From: Nitrosospira sp. Nsp2
GTDB lineage: Bacteria > Pseudomonadota > Gammaproteobacteria > Burkholderiales > Nitrosomonadaceae
Direction: 5' to 3'
Assembly: GCF_003050965.1 (NCBI RefSeq)
Contig: NZ_QAOU01000001.1
Coordinates: 496,001-560,000, forward strand
Length of the DNA stretch: 64,000 bases
The position numbers and the translations under genes were made by a program. The notes under the pieces were generated by a model that saw only the letters and a program-made list of their open reading frames with translations, did no database searches and was not told the origin of the DNA. Shown here piece after piece: positions 10,633-19,541 of the stretch (within the stretch, counting starts at the first letter, position 1; every line of letters starts with the position of its first letter).

Positions 10633-11583
10633 ATGAGCCAGTACGTGGTTTTTCTGGAGCGGGACTCTCTGAAGGCGCAGGTGCGCCGGCCGATTTTCGA
10701 GCATAGGTACGAGGAATACGCGCATACGGCCAACGATCAAGTCGTGTCGCGGCTGCAACAAGCGACAGTGGCCATTATTAACAAGGTACGGCTGAACGAC
10801 GAGATTCTCGCGCAATTACCCAGCCTGAAACTGATCGCAATGTGCGCGACGGGATATGACGGCATCGATCTTGCCGCCTGCCGCCGCCGGGGTATCGCGG
10901 TGACGAATATTCGCAACTACGCCATCCACACCGTGCCCGAGCACGTGTTTGCGCTGCTGCTTGCGTTACGCCGGAATCTGCTGGCCTATCGGCAGGAGAT
11001 CGAGCAGGGAGCATGGCAAAAATCGGAGCAATTTTGCCTCTTCACGCATGATATTGGTGAGCTGTTCGGCTCCGCCATGGGGATCATCGGCGAAGGCGCC
11101 ATTGGACAGGCGACAGCTGCCATTGCTCGTGGCTTCGGCATGCGGGTGCTGTTTGCATATCATCCATCGTCTAGGAAAAAAGATCTGGCGTTCACGCCTC
11201 TGGATCAGGTGCTTGCCGAGTCCGACGTGCTTTCGCTGCATTGTCCCTTATTGCCGGCCACGCGTAACCTGATTGGTATCGAGGAGCTGCGCAAGATGAA
11301 GCGCAGTGCGTTTCTCATCAATACCGCGCGTGGCGGATTGGTGGACGAGCCGGCGCTGGTTCGGGCGCTGGATGAGAAGCTGATCGCTGGCGCTGGCTTC
11401 GACGTGCTCACCGAAGAGCCACCGGTGAACGGCAATCCGTTGCTCGAGTTACGACGTCCCAACTTTATCCTTACACCTCATGTTGCATGGGCTTCGGCCG
11501 AAGCAATGCAGACGCTGGCCGACCAGTTGATCGATAATATCGAGGCGTGGGTAGCCGCCAAGCCACAAAATCTCGTCACTTGA
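10633..11583 (+). CDS. D-2-hydroxyacid dehydrogenase (glycerate/hydroxypyruvate reductase-like)
   Basis: A 316-residue NAD(P)-dependent dehydrogenase. The Rossmann nucleotide loop is GEGAIG (153-158). The catalytic triad is Arg234 (INTARGGLVDE), Glu262 (LTEEPP) and His283 (LTPHVAWAS). The ATG at 10633 is the first plausible start; the frame extends back to 10603 without a better signal. Sequence style is closest to glycerate dehydrogenases (HprA), which interconvert hydroxypyruvate and D-glycerate, but D-lactate or 2-ketoacid reduction is possible. Expected in the cytoplasm. Confidence 0.88.
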   Translation: MSQYVVFLERDSLKAQVRRPIFEHRYEEYAHTANDQVVSRLQQATVAIINKVRLNDEILAQLPSLKLIAMCATGYDGIDLAACRRRGIAVTNIRNYAIHTVPEHVFALLLALRRNLLAYRQEIEQGAWQKSEQFCLFTHDIGELFGSAMGIIGEGAIGQATAAIARGFGMRVLFAYHPSSRKKDLAFTPLDQVLAESDVLSLHCPLLPATRNLIGIEELRKMKRSAFLINTARGGLVDEPALVRALDEKLIAGAGFDVLTEEPPVNGNPLLELRRPNFILTPHVAWASAEAMQTLADQLIDNIEAWVAAKPQNLVT

Positions 11584-11925
11584 CAGATGCCTGAGCAGTT
11601 CCCCTTGCGTCCTACATAGCAATTCGCGGGCCACCGCTCGGAGGCAACAGGACAGTGGTTAGCGCACCAATGGATGAGCGAGCTTGAGTTGAAATAACCG
11701 CTGGAGAAAGGCTGGAGGGGCGAGTACCTCGAGCGAATGGCGGGCGCCCGCAAGCGCAAGCCCGGCTGTTGACAAGCCAGGTTCCCTCCGATAGTCTTTT
11801 ATGGTTAAGCTTGACCTGATATTACTGGTATCGGTCGGGCTGATTTAATTCATGCGATTCAGCATGCCAACCGGCTTCAAACACCCAATCAGTTTGGTAA
11901 CTGCCAACTATAACAGGAGGGAACT
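11584..11925. other. Intergenic region with a possible promoter for the rubrerythrin cassette
   Basis: About 340 bases without a supported gene. A perfect -35 box TTGACA (11769-11774) is followed after 17 bp by TAGTCT (11792-11797), a poor -10 match, so promoter assignment is tentative. The right end holds a textbook ribosome-binding site, AGGAGG at 11915-11920, for the rubrerythrin gene. Confidence 0.4.
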
Positions 11926-12345
11926 ATGGAACTCAAAGGATCGAAAACTGAAGGAAACCTGAAAGCGGCTTTTGCCGGTGAGTCTCAGGCCAATCGCCGT
12001 TATCTCTACTTCGCAGCCAAAGCGGATGTGGAGGGACAGAACGACGTGGCAGCGGTATTCCGTTCAACGGCAGAGGGCGAAACCGGCCATGCCCATGGTC
12101 ATCTGGAATATCTCGAAGGCTGCGGCGATCCGGCTACCGGTCTGCCCTTCGGCTCATCCCGTGCGAATCTGCAAACAGCCATAGCGGGAGAGACGCACGA
12201 ATATAGCGACATGTACCCCGGCATGGCCAAATCTGCGCGCGAAGAAGGTTTTGATGAAATAGCCGATTGGTTCGAGACGCTAGCCAAGGCGGAACGCTCT
12301 CATGCCAACCGTTTTCAGAAAGCTTTGGACAGCCTGACAGAGTGA
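11926..12345 (+). CDS. Rubrerythrin-type diiron protein lacking the rubredoxin domain
   Basis: A 139-residue four-helix ferritin-like protein. Diiron ligands appear as Glu19, Glu52 with His55, Glu89 and Glu123 with His126 (ExxH in AEGETGHAH and KAERSHAN). The usual C-terminal CxxC rubredoxin domain is absent, so it resembles the erythrin/sulerythrin type and needs an external electron donor. Rubrerythrins reduce hydrogen peroxide in the cytoplasm. The ATG is five bases after AGGAGG. A strong terminator follows, yet the next genes, an Fe-S protein and a DUF3501 protein, are a known neighbourhood for this subtype; the Fe-S protein might supply electrons (inference). Confidence 0.93.
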   Translation: MELKGSKTEGNLKAAFAGESQANRRYLYFAAKADVEGQNDVAAVFRSTAEGETGHAHGHLEYLEGCGDPATGLPFGSSRANLQTAIAGETHEYSDMYPGMAKSAREEGFDEIADWFETLAKAERSHANRFQKALDSLTE

Positions 12346-12365
12346 GCGGCACCAGTAATACTATG

Positions 12366-12410
12366 GACTGGATCGAGCGACGAGCTCGATCCAGTCGGCG
12401 TTGTTTTTTC
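12366..12410 (+). terminator. Intrinsic terminator after rubrerythrin
   Basis: A perfect 13-bp stem (GACTGGATCGAGC at 12366-12378 with its complement at 12384-12396) around the loop GACGA is followed, after GGCG, by TTGTTTTTT (12401-12409). It should end most rubrerythrin transcripts and make that gene much more abundant than the downstream Fe-S gene. Confidence 0.85.
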
Positions 12411-12473
12411 TGCCTCAGTTCAATCGCCATAATTCCTTATTTTCCTCATTTCCTTATTTAATTTTCCTATGTC

Positions 12474-13805
12474 ATGACCACTCGAGAAGGCAGTCTGGAG
12501 CCACCCAAGCGTCATCCGCTCGATTGGGAAAATCCCGAATTCTATGACGAACCGAAACTGTTCAATGAGATGGAACGCGTCTTCGATATATGTCATGGCT
12601 GCCGTCGGTGCGTCAATCTGTGCACGGCCTTTCCGCGGTTATTCGATCTGATAGACGAGGGCTCCACAGGCGAGCTCGATGGGGTGGAGAAGCAGAAATA
12701 TTGGGAGGTGGCGGATCAATGCTACCTCTGCGACATGTGCTTCATGACGAAATGCCCCTATGTTCCGCCGCATCCATGGAACGTCGATTTTCCACACCTG
12801 ATGCTGCGCGCCAAGGCGGTAAAATATGAAAAGGGCGAGACCGGTTTTCGTGACAAACTGCTTTCCAGCACCGATCTCGTGGGCAAGGTGGCCAGTGTTC
12901 CAGGAGTCGCACAGACGGTAAACGCCGTTAACAAGAACCCGGCCGCCCGAAAGCTGATGGATAATCTGCTCGGTATTCACGCCGAGCGGAAACTTCCCGA
13001 TTATGATAGTAGAAAATTTCGTGCCAACGCCCGGATCAATACCGCTCATGAGGTTCGTGCCGGTGCAAAAACGCCGGGAAAAGTAGCGATATATGCGACC
13101 TGTTACGTGAACTACAACGAGCCCGGTATCGGGCACGATTTATTGAAGATTCTGGATCACAATGAAATTCCTGCTTGCCTGGTAGAAAAAGAAGCGTGCT
13201 GTGGGATGCCAAAGCTGGAATTGGGCGACCTTGCAGCGGTGAAGGAACTTAAGGAAAAAAACATACCTCCGCTCGCCCGACTCGCGCGGGAAGGATATGC
13301 CATCCTTACCGCGGTGCCTTCCTGTACGCTTATGTACAAACAGGAGCTGCCGCTCATGTTCCAGGTGGATGATGATGTGCAAGCGGTAGCGGACGCGATG
13401 TTCGATCCGTTCGAATATTTGACATTGCGGAAGCGGGATGGCCTGCTGAAGACCGATTTCAAGCAGCCCTTGGGTAAGGTCTCCTACCACATTCCGTGCC
13501 ATTTGCGGGTTCAGAACCTGGGGCAGAAGACCAGGGAAATGCTGCAATCGATTCCCGGCACTCAGGTAACGGTAGTGGAGCGTTGCTCCGGCCATGACGG
13601 TACCTGGGGCGTAAAAACCGAGTATTTCGCCAATTCCATGAAAATCGGAAAACCGGTATTCAGGCAGATGGCCGCCCCGGGCCCTGATTACATCAGCTCA
13701 GATTGCGCCATTGCCGCCCGACACATCGAGCAGGGCATGGGGGAAACAAAAGCGCAGAAGCAGCACCCGTTGACGCTTATGCGTATCGCGTATGGGATTG
13801 GCTGA
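12474..13805 (+). CDS. GlpC/HdrD-like iron-sulfur oxidoreductase subunit (two 4Fe-4S clusters plus two CCG domains)
   Basis: A 443-residue electron-transfer protein. Cluster one uses Cys40, Cys43, Cys46 and Cys50. Cluster two uses Cys83, Cys86, Cys89 and Cys94, with four residues rather than three before the last Cys-Pro. Two cysteine-rich CCG domains follow: KEACCGMPKLE (about 240) and ERCSGHDGTWG (about 370), the second having CS where CC is standard. The family includes GlpC, GlcF and heterodisulfide reductase HdrD, which pass electrons to quinone or disulfides, but no flavin dehydrogenase partner lies nearby. No transmembrane helix is visible. Partnership with rubrerythrin and DUF3501 is inferred from position. 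Confidence 0.88.
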   Translation: MTTREGSLEPPKRHPLDWENPEFYDEPKLFNEMERVFDICHGCRRCVNLCTAFPRLFDLIDEGSTGELDGVEKQKYWEVADQCYLCDMCFMTKCPYVPPHPWNVDFPHLMLRAKAVKYEKGETGFRDKLLSSTDLVGKVASVPGVAQTVNAVNKNPAARKLMDNLLGIHAERKLPDYDSRKFRANARINTAHEVRAGAKTPGKVAIYATCYVNYNEPGIGHDLLKILDHNEIPACLVEKEACCGMPKLELGDLAAVKELKEKNIPPLARLAREGYAILTAVPSCTLMYKQELPLMFQVDDDVQAVADAMFDPFEYLTLRKRDGLLKTDFKQPLGKVSYHIPCHLRVQNLGQKTREMLQSIPGTQVTVVERCSGHDGTWGVKTEYFANSMKIGKPVFRQMAAPGPDYISSDCAIAARHIEQGMGETKAQKQHPLTLMRIAYGIG

Positions 13806-13853
13806 ACAATTTGTACGGAAATTCTATTGACCTCTCTTAGATTTACCCTGAAC

Positions 13854-14453
13854 ATGCGCCGTATAACCTCTGATAGCCTCATGACCCTGGAAGCGTATGC
13901 CAAAGCACGGCAAGAATTCCGTGCCCAAATGATCGCGCATAAAAAAAACCGCAAGGTGCATCTCGGCGAGCACGTTACGCTCATGTTCGAGGATGAGTTG
14001 ACGGTACGGTACCAGATTCAGGAAATGCTGCGGGTCGAGAAGATTTTCGAAGAAGCAGGCGTACTCGAGGAACTGGAAGCGTACGGAGCGCTGCTGCCTG
14101 ACGGAGGCAATTGGAAAGCGACCATGATGATTGAATTTTCTGATCCGGTTGAGCGTACCGCTCAGCTGAAGGAATTGATCGGGATAGCGGATCGGGTGTA
14201 CGTAAAAGTGGATAATCATGACCCGGTACACGCCATCGCCGACGAAGACCTCGACCGTGAAACGGAAGAGAAAACTGCTGCAGTGCATTTTTTGCGGTTT
14301 GAGCTGGCTAGCGACGTGGTCGCGGCATTAAGGGACGGCGCCCCCTTGAGCATGGGTATAGATCATGCGGCCTATTCAGTGCCAGCCACGCCGGTCGACA
14401 CGGGAGTGCGCAATTCCCTGGTAAGCGATCTGGATACGGACGCTACTTCGTAA
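13854..14453 (+). CDS. DUF3501 family protein
   Basis: A 199-residue soluble protein of unknown function. It begins MRRITSDSLMTLEAYAKARQ and contains HLGEHVTLMFEDELTVRYQI followed by a MLRVEKIFEE segment, the hallmark of DUF3501. I chose the ATG at 13854; a TTG at 13827 is possible and neither has a good ribosome-binding site. The family is regularly found beside rubrerythrin and this Fe-S protein, as here, which points to a shared redox role (inference). The stop codon overlaps the next gene's start by one base (TAATG at 14451-14455), indicating translational coupling. Confidence 0.87.
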   Translation: MRRITSDSLMTLEAYAKARQEFRAQMIAHKKNRKVHLGEHVTLMFEDELTVRYQIQEMLRVEKIFEEAGVLEELEAYGALLPDGGNWKATMMIEFSDPVERTAQLKELIGIADRVYVKVDNHDPVHAIADEDLDRETEEKTAAVHFLRFELASDVVAALRDGAPLSMGIDHAAYSVPATPVDTGVRNSLVSDLDTDATS

Positions 14454-14989
14454 TGAGGCGACTGCTTATATTGTTGTGCCTTCTTTCGGTGGCCGCGCCG
14501 GCTACGGCTTTTTTCGGCCCCAAAAAAAGCTCGGATTACGAGTACGAAAATGAAAAGCCCTGGGTCGAAATACAGGCGCAACTGCCGAGCTATCCGAAAT
14601 CGGAGAACCTGTTAGAGTTCGACGCTGGTCCCGCGAGCACAAATCTTCATTTCGTCGATGGCTCGTCCATTAGTGTGGGGGAGGATGGCGTGGTGCGCTA
14701 CAGCCTAGTGGTCAAATCGCCAGCGGGGGCGATGAACGTGAGCTACGAAGGCATACGTTGCCAGACCAACGAAAGGAAAGTTTATGCTTACGGCCGGGCC
14801 AAAGATGAGTCGTGGGCACCGACAAGAATGGGCAAATGGTCGGACCTGGAAAATATCAAGCAGAACTATGCGCAACGCGCCCTCTATCGATATTATTTCT
14901 GTCCGCTCGGGATAGGCATGGTGAAAGACGCGGACGAGGCAGTTCAGGCATTGAAAGCGGGAGGCCACCCGAAGGCAGTCCGGTATTAA
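14453..14989 (+). CDS. CNP1-like family exported protein
   Basis: 178 residues with a Sec signal peptide (MRRLLILLCLLSVAAPATA, cleavage near residue 19). The mature part contains KPWVEIQAQLPSYPK, VSYEGIRCQTNERKVYAYG and a YRYYFCPLGI segment near the end, which I recognise as the betaproteobacterial CNP1-like family; function is unknown. Cys102 and the later Cys in YYFCPLG could form a disulfide in the periplasm. It is translationally coupled to the DUF3501 gene and ends 25 bases before the convergent persulfide dioxygenase gene. Confidence 0.8.
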   Translation: MRRLLILLCLLSVAAPATAFFGPKKSSDYEYENEKPWVEIQAQLPSYPKSENLLEFDAGPASTNLHFVDGSSISVGEDGVVRYSLVVKSPAGAMNVSYEGIRCQTNERKVYAYGRAKDESWAPTRMGKWSDLENIKQNYAQRALYRYYFCPLGIGMVKDADEAVQALKAGGHPKAVRY

Positions 14990-15013
14990 CGGATCAGCCT
15001 GGGCTCTGATAGA

Positions 15014-15763
15014 CTAGCCTTGAGGACTTTGGGTCATGCGCCGGCAATAGTTTTGCAAATTGTCGGGCAGATCGTCCGGGCAAACGCCGCACAGGCAGTT
15101 GCCTTGCATGGCATAATCAATGAATTTCGGAGGCTCCAGCTTGAGGTTCGCCATGATGTCCTTGAACTCTTCAAGGGCGCGGTTGTTCCCGAGCCGGGAA
15201 TTGCGCGTTTTTTCCTGCGCTATCGAGGAAACCCGCCGGCTGTTGTAGTCGTGGGCGGGGTAAACCAGGCAGTCATCCGGTAGGGAAAACAATTTTTCGG
15301 TAACGCTCCTGAATAGCGTCTCCGCATTGCCGTTCTGGAAGTCCGTCCGTCCGCACCCGTCAATCAATAGCGCATCCCCGGTGAATACCCTGTCGTCGCA
15401 CAGGTATGCAAAATGCCCGTCTGTATGACCCGGCGTATGGAGTGGTTGCAACGCAACGCTGCCAATGCGCAGGGGTGTTCCTTCTTCAATGCCAAACTCC
15501 GTGCAGGGGAGGCGGTCGAAGGCGGGCCCGGCGATTTTGCTGCCCGAGATCCGTTTCAATTCAAGCGCGGCAGTAATATGGTCCGCGTGGATATGCGTCT
15601 CCACGCTGTAGGCAAGAGTCACTCCGAGCTTTTTGATTTCGTCAAGATCCCGCTCCAGCGCCGTTATCACCGGATCGATCAGTACGGCCTCTCCGGTTTC
15701 CTCGCAGCCGAGGAGATAGGTATACGTGCTGGACAAAGGCTCAAACAGCTGACGAAAGATCAT
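15014..15763 (-). CDS. Persulfide dioxygenase, ETHE1-like metallo-beta-lactamase fold
   Basis: A 249-residue mononuclear iron enzyme expected to oxidise glutathione persulfide to sulfite and glutathione. Metal and fold motifs are THIHADHITAA (His57, His59, Asp61, His62), HTPGHTDGH (His112), TGDALLIDGCGRTD (Asp129) and VYPAHDYN. The GCGRTDFQ loop separates ETHE1-type enzymes from glyoxalase II. The DUF442 gene lies 54 bases upstream on the same strand; in plant-associated bacteria the two domains are fused in the sulfide-detoxification protein Blh, which supports this role. Confidence 0.92.
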   Translation of the reverse strand: MIFRQLFEPLSSTYTYLLGCEETGEAVLIDPVITALERDLDEIKKLGVTLAYSVETHIHADHITAALELKRISGSKIAGPAFDRLPCTEFGIEEGTPLRIGSVALQPLHTPGHTDGHFAYLCDDRVFTGDALLIDGCGRTDFQNGNAETLFRSVTEKLFSLPDDCLVYPAHDYNSRRVSSIAQEKTRNSRLGNNRALEEFKDIMANLKLEPPKFIDYAMQGNCLCGVCPDDLPDNLQNYCRRMTQSPQG

Positions 15764-15817
15764 GACGCCCCTTATGATCTCGCCCTGGGGGATCTGGGGC
15801 GAGCTGGCCCGCCGGAC

Positions 15818-16159
15818 TCAGGCGGTAGCGTTTGCTCTCTGATAAAGCGTTTTAGCTCGCATCCCCAGACGGCAATAGCCCAGAACGGGCCCCGGGAGCG
15901 TTTCCATGGCTGTCTTGAATTCGGACACATGCTCATCGGTTATTTGCCCAGGCACGACCGGCAAATAAAAAAACTCAAGACCGAGCGTCCTTGCTGTAGA
16001 TTCGAGCAGCGCATGGTCGGCATGGGCGCCCCCGTCCTCGTCATCCGGCCGGTTGCAGATGACACTTTTAAAACCAGCTGCTTTAATCTCCGCCAGGTCA
16101 TCAACATCAATTTGCGGGCTGGACGAAAAGTGATCGTCAATTGGGGTAAGCGGTTTCAT
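15818..16159 (-). CDS. DUF442/TIGR01244 family sulfurtransferase-phosphatase
   Basis: A 113-residue single-domain protein with a phosphatase/rhodanese-type active loop, GYCRLGMRAKTLY, whose Cys96 is the predicted nucleophile. Sequences such as QIDVDDLAEIKAAGFKSVIC and NRPDDE are family signatures. It corresponds to the N-terminal domain of Blh, the fused sulfurtransferase-dioxygenase; here it is a separate gene. GAGGAG lies just upstream of the ATG at 16159. It probably hands persulfide sulfur to or from the dioxygenase encoded next (inference). Confidence 0.88.
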   Translation of the reverse strand: MKPLTPIDDHFSSSPQIDVDDLAEIKAAGFKSVICNRPDDEDGGAHADHALLESTARTLGLEFFYLPVVPGQITDEHVSEFKTAMETLPGPVLGYCRLGMRAKTLYQRANATA

Positions 16160-16226
16160 TGAATCTCCTCAGGCAATGTCGTTTCGAGATATTGTATGTG
16201 AGTCCCGGAACCTTTGAATAATTCCC

Positions 16227-16263
16227 ACGCGCTCCGGGGAGGATTTGTTGAGAGGTTCGTCAA
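16227..16263. repeat. 37-bp dispersed repeat, copy 1 (beyond the proB stop)
   Basis: This segment, beginning ACGCGCTCC and ending GAGAGGTTCGTCAA, matches 35088-35124 at 30 of 37 positions. Both copies lie just beyond the stop codon of a minus-strand gene. It may be a REP-like element or the end of a small mobile element. Confidence 0.55.
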
Positions 16264-16270
16264 AGGTTCA

Positions 16271-17389
16271 CTAGAGCAAAACCAGATTATCCCGGTGTAT
16301 GAGTTCCGGTTCAACTACGTAACCCAGGAGGGCTTCGATATCGCTGCTGGAGCGCCGAAGGATCTTCCTCGTTTCGGCAGCGCTGTAATTGACGAGTCCG
16401 CGGGCAACTTCCTTTCCGTCCGTATCAAGGCACCCGATTGCTTCGCCGCGCTCGAAGTTGCCGCTGACATCCATGACGCCTATGGGCAACAGGCTCTTTC
16501 CGCCGGCGGCAAGCGCGTTAACCGCTCCCTCATCCAGGGTCACATTGCCGCGCAGTTGCAAATGGTCGGCCAGCCATTGTTTCCGGGCCGCCAGCGTCAT
16601 GGTATCCGCCAACAGCTGGGTTCCGATCAGCTGGCCTTGCGCGAGGGAAATCAGAACGTCTGTTTCATGACCGGATGCAATCACCGTGTGGGCGCCGCTG
16701 CGCGCAGCCCGCTTTGCCGCCAGCACTTTTGTCAGCATGCCCCCGCGCCCGATCTCGCTGCCGGCGCCGCCTGCCATGGCTTCAATGGCAGGGTCGCCGG
16801 CCTTCGCGTGTTCCACCAGCGTGGCTTGCGTATCCTTGCGCGGGTCCGCTGTGAATAATCCTCCCTGATCGGTGAGAATCACCAGCACGTCGGCTTCGAT
16901 CAGGTTGGTGACCAGCGCCGCTAGGGTGTCGTTATCGCCGAAGCGGATCTCGTCGGTCGCGACCGTATCATTTTCATTGATTACCGGAATGACATTGAGG
17001 CTTAGCAGGGTGGTCAGGGTTGAACGTGCATTCAGGTAGCGTTTGCGGTCAGCCAGGTCCTCATGCGTAAGGAGCACCTGCGCCGCATGCAATTCGTGGC
17101 TGCGGAAGCAGGATTCGTAAGCCTGTACGACCCCCATTTGTCCGACGGCGGCCGCGGCCTGCAGTTCGTGTAAGGCATGCGGACGTTTTTTCCAGCCCAA
17201 CCGTTGCATGCCTTCCGCAATTGCGCCGGAAGAAACCAGCACGACCTCCTTGCCCATTGCCTTGAGTTTGGCGATTTGCTCCGCCCAGCGCGCAAGTGCC
17301 GCGTGATCCAGTCCTTGTCCCTGGTTTGTTACCAGACTGCTGCCCACTTTAACGACGATGCGCCGGGCGCTTTTCAAGATGGATTGCAT
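16271..17389 (-). CDS. proB: Glutamate 5-kinase
   Basis: Catalyses the first step of proline synthesis, phosphorylation of L-glutamate. The 372-residue protein has the amino-acid-kinase domain ([14 protein letters not shown] at the start, [30 protein letters not shown], then [12 protein letters not shown]) and a C-terminal PUA domain from about residue 275, the long form found in E. coli. The ATG at 17389 lacks a clear ribosome-binding site, and its leader carries a 12-bp tandem repeat. obgE lies about 150 bases upstream on the same strand, an arrangement common in betaproteobacteria. Confidence 0.97.
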   Translation of the reverse strand: MQSILKSARRIVVKVGSSLVTNQGQGLDHAALARWAEQIAKLKAMGKEVVLVSSGAIAEGMQRLGWKKRPHALHELQAAAAVGQMGVVQAYESCFRSHELHAAQVLLTHEDLADRKRYLNARSTLTTLLSLNVIPVINENDTVATDEIRFGDNDTLAALVTNLIEADVLVILTDQGGLFTADPRKDTQATLVEHAKAGDPAIEAMAGGAGSEIGRGGMLTKVLAAKRAARSGAHTVIASGHETDVLISLAQGQLIGTQLLADTMTLAARKQWLADHLQLRGNVTLDEGAVNALAAGGKSLLPIGVMDVSGNFERGEAIGCLDTDGKEVARGLVNYSAAETRKILRRSSSDIEALLGYVVEPELIHRDNLVLL

Positions 17390-17393
17390 GATG

Positions 17394-17417
17394 TTTTACG
17401 CTGAGTTTTACGCTGAG
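17394..17417. repeat. 12-bp tandem repeat in the proB leader
   Basis: Two perfect copies of TTTTACGCTGAG (17394-17405 and 17406-17417) lie immediately before the proB start codon. Unit-number change would alter the spacing of upstream signals to the start. Confidence 0.8.
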
Positions 17418-17542
17418 ACAGTGTGATGATGCGTGGTAGCGCAAATTCTGTGGCGAATGTACGTGGGGTGGATTCCGGCGAGGGCCGCGCTCAAATGAAA
17501 GGCCTGAGTAGTATAATCGTTGTGCTTCTGTTTATGAACAGC

Positions 17543-18628
<1,086 letters not shown>

Positions 18629-18642
18629 TTATCAGGCTGAAA

Positions 18643-18672
18643 ACAAAAAAGCCCTATCAGATCGACAGGGCT
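18643..18672 (-). terminator. Intrinsic terminator between rpmA and obgE
   Basis: On the minus strand AGCCCTGTC pairs with GATAGGGCT (nine pairs including one G:U) around GATCT, followed directly by TTTTTTG. It separates rpmA from obgE and would let the ribosomal protein genes be expressed above the GTPase. Confidence 0.8.
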
Positions 18673-18739
18673 CTTTCGCGGTGGTTCCTGGAAAAACTAT
18701 ATCTGGACAAGAACAAGTACTGGGGCTGCGGGGAACGAT

Positions 18740-19012
18740 TCAGAGCGTGCTTGACTCGACCGGGTGGATACTGACTATTTTACGCTGCTGCGCACCTTTC
18801 ATCCCAAAATTTACTGTACCGGTGACCTTGGCGAACAAAGTATGATCCTTGCCCATGCCAACATTTTCTCCGGCATGGACCTTGGTTCCGCGCTGGCGGA
18901 TGATAATGCTTCCAGCGGAGATGAGTTCTCCACCGTAGCTTTTCACGCCCAGGCGTTTCGAATTTGAATCACGTCCGTTCCGTGAACTGCCGCCTGCTTT
19001 TTTGTGTGCCAT
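18740..19012 (-). CDS. rpmA: 50S ribosomal protein L27
   Basis: A 90-residue protein beginning [20 protein letters not shown], the invariant L27 N-terminus that reaches toward the peptidyl-transferase centre. GQRGTK-like and GKDHTLFA segments complete the match. GGGAGAG sits upstream of the ATG at 19012. Only 12 bases separate it from rplU. Confidence 0.98.
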   Translation of the reverse strand: MAHKKAGGSSRNGRDSNSKRLGVKSYGGELISAGSIIIRQRGTKVHAGENVGMGKDHTLFAKVTGTVNFGMKGAQQRKIVSIHPVESSTL

Positions 19013-19024
19013 GCTAAGCTCTCC

Positions 19025-19336
19025 CTATGCCGAAATATCTTTGATCTCAATTTCGGTGTAATTCTGCCGGTGTCCTTGATGTTTCTGATAGTGTTTGCGC
19101 CGCCGCATTTTGAAAATGCGTATCTTGTCGTGCCTGCCCTGTTTCAGCACGGTGGCGGTCACCGAGGCGCCGCTCAACACAGGCTTGCCCATTGAAATAT
19201 TGTCGCCATCCGAGATCAATAACACCTGGTCGATCACAACTTCGCTACCTATATCTGCAGGTATCTGTTCAATCTTGAGCTTTAGCCCGTTCTCGACGCG
19301 GTATTGCTTGCCGCCCGTTTTTATAATTGCATACAT
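19025..19336 (-). CDS. rplU: 50S ribosomal protein L21
   Basis: A 103-residue protein, the usual L21 length, beginning [20 protein letters not shown] and ending in the basic [20 protein letters not shown] region that binds 23S rRNA. The start is ATG 19336 because the family begins [14 protein letters not shown]; the frame is open further upstream without similarity. It is the first gene of the operon and lies about 60 bases downstream of a near-consensus promoter. Confidence 0.98.
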   Translation of the reverse strand: MYAIIKTGGKQYRVENGLKLKIEQIPADIGSEVVIDQVLLISDGDNISMGKPVLSGASVTATVLKQGRHDKIRIFKMRRRKHYQKHQGHRQNYTEIEIKDISA

Positions 19337-19404
19337 TTGAATTCTTTCTCTTACGTAAGTGGCCAAAGTACCTGGAAAAAAGTACCTGAAAAAGGTAAAC
19401 GACA

Positions 19405-19433
19405 ATTATACATTACCCCCTTGATTAGGTCAA
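19405..19433 (-). promoter_or_regulatory. Sigma-70 promoter of rplU-rpmA-obgE
   Basis: Read on the minus strand, TTGACC (19433-19428) is followed by exactly 17 bp and then a perfect TATAAT (19410-19405). The predicted start is near 19397, leaving a leader of about 60 nt before the rplU ATG. This is the best promoter in the window. Confidence 0.85.
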
Positions 19434-19487
19434 AGTTCTGTTGCGAATGAGTTTTGTGTCACAATAGCGGGTTACTCCGTTAGCGGC

Positions 19488-19517
19488 TTGACATACTGGC
19501 GGTGACGTTTCTACCAT
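19488..19517 (+). promoter_or_regulatory. Possible ispB promoter
   Basis: A perfect TTGACA (19488-19493) lies 18 bp before TACCAT (19512-19517), which keeps four of six -10 positions. It would start transcription about 18 bases before the ispB GTG. Confidence 0.45.
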
Positions 19518-19541
19518 GGCACCTTTTTTGCGGGAACCTCT

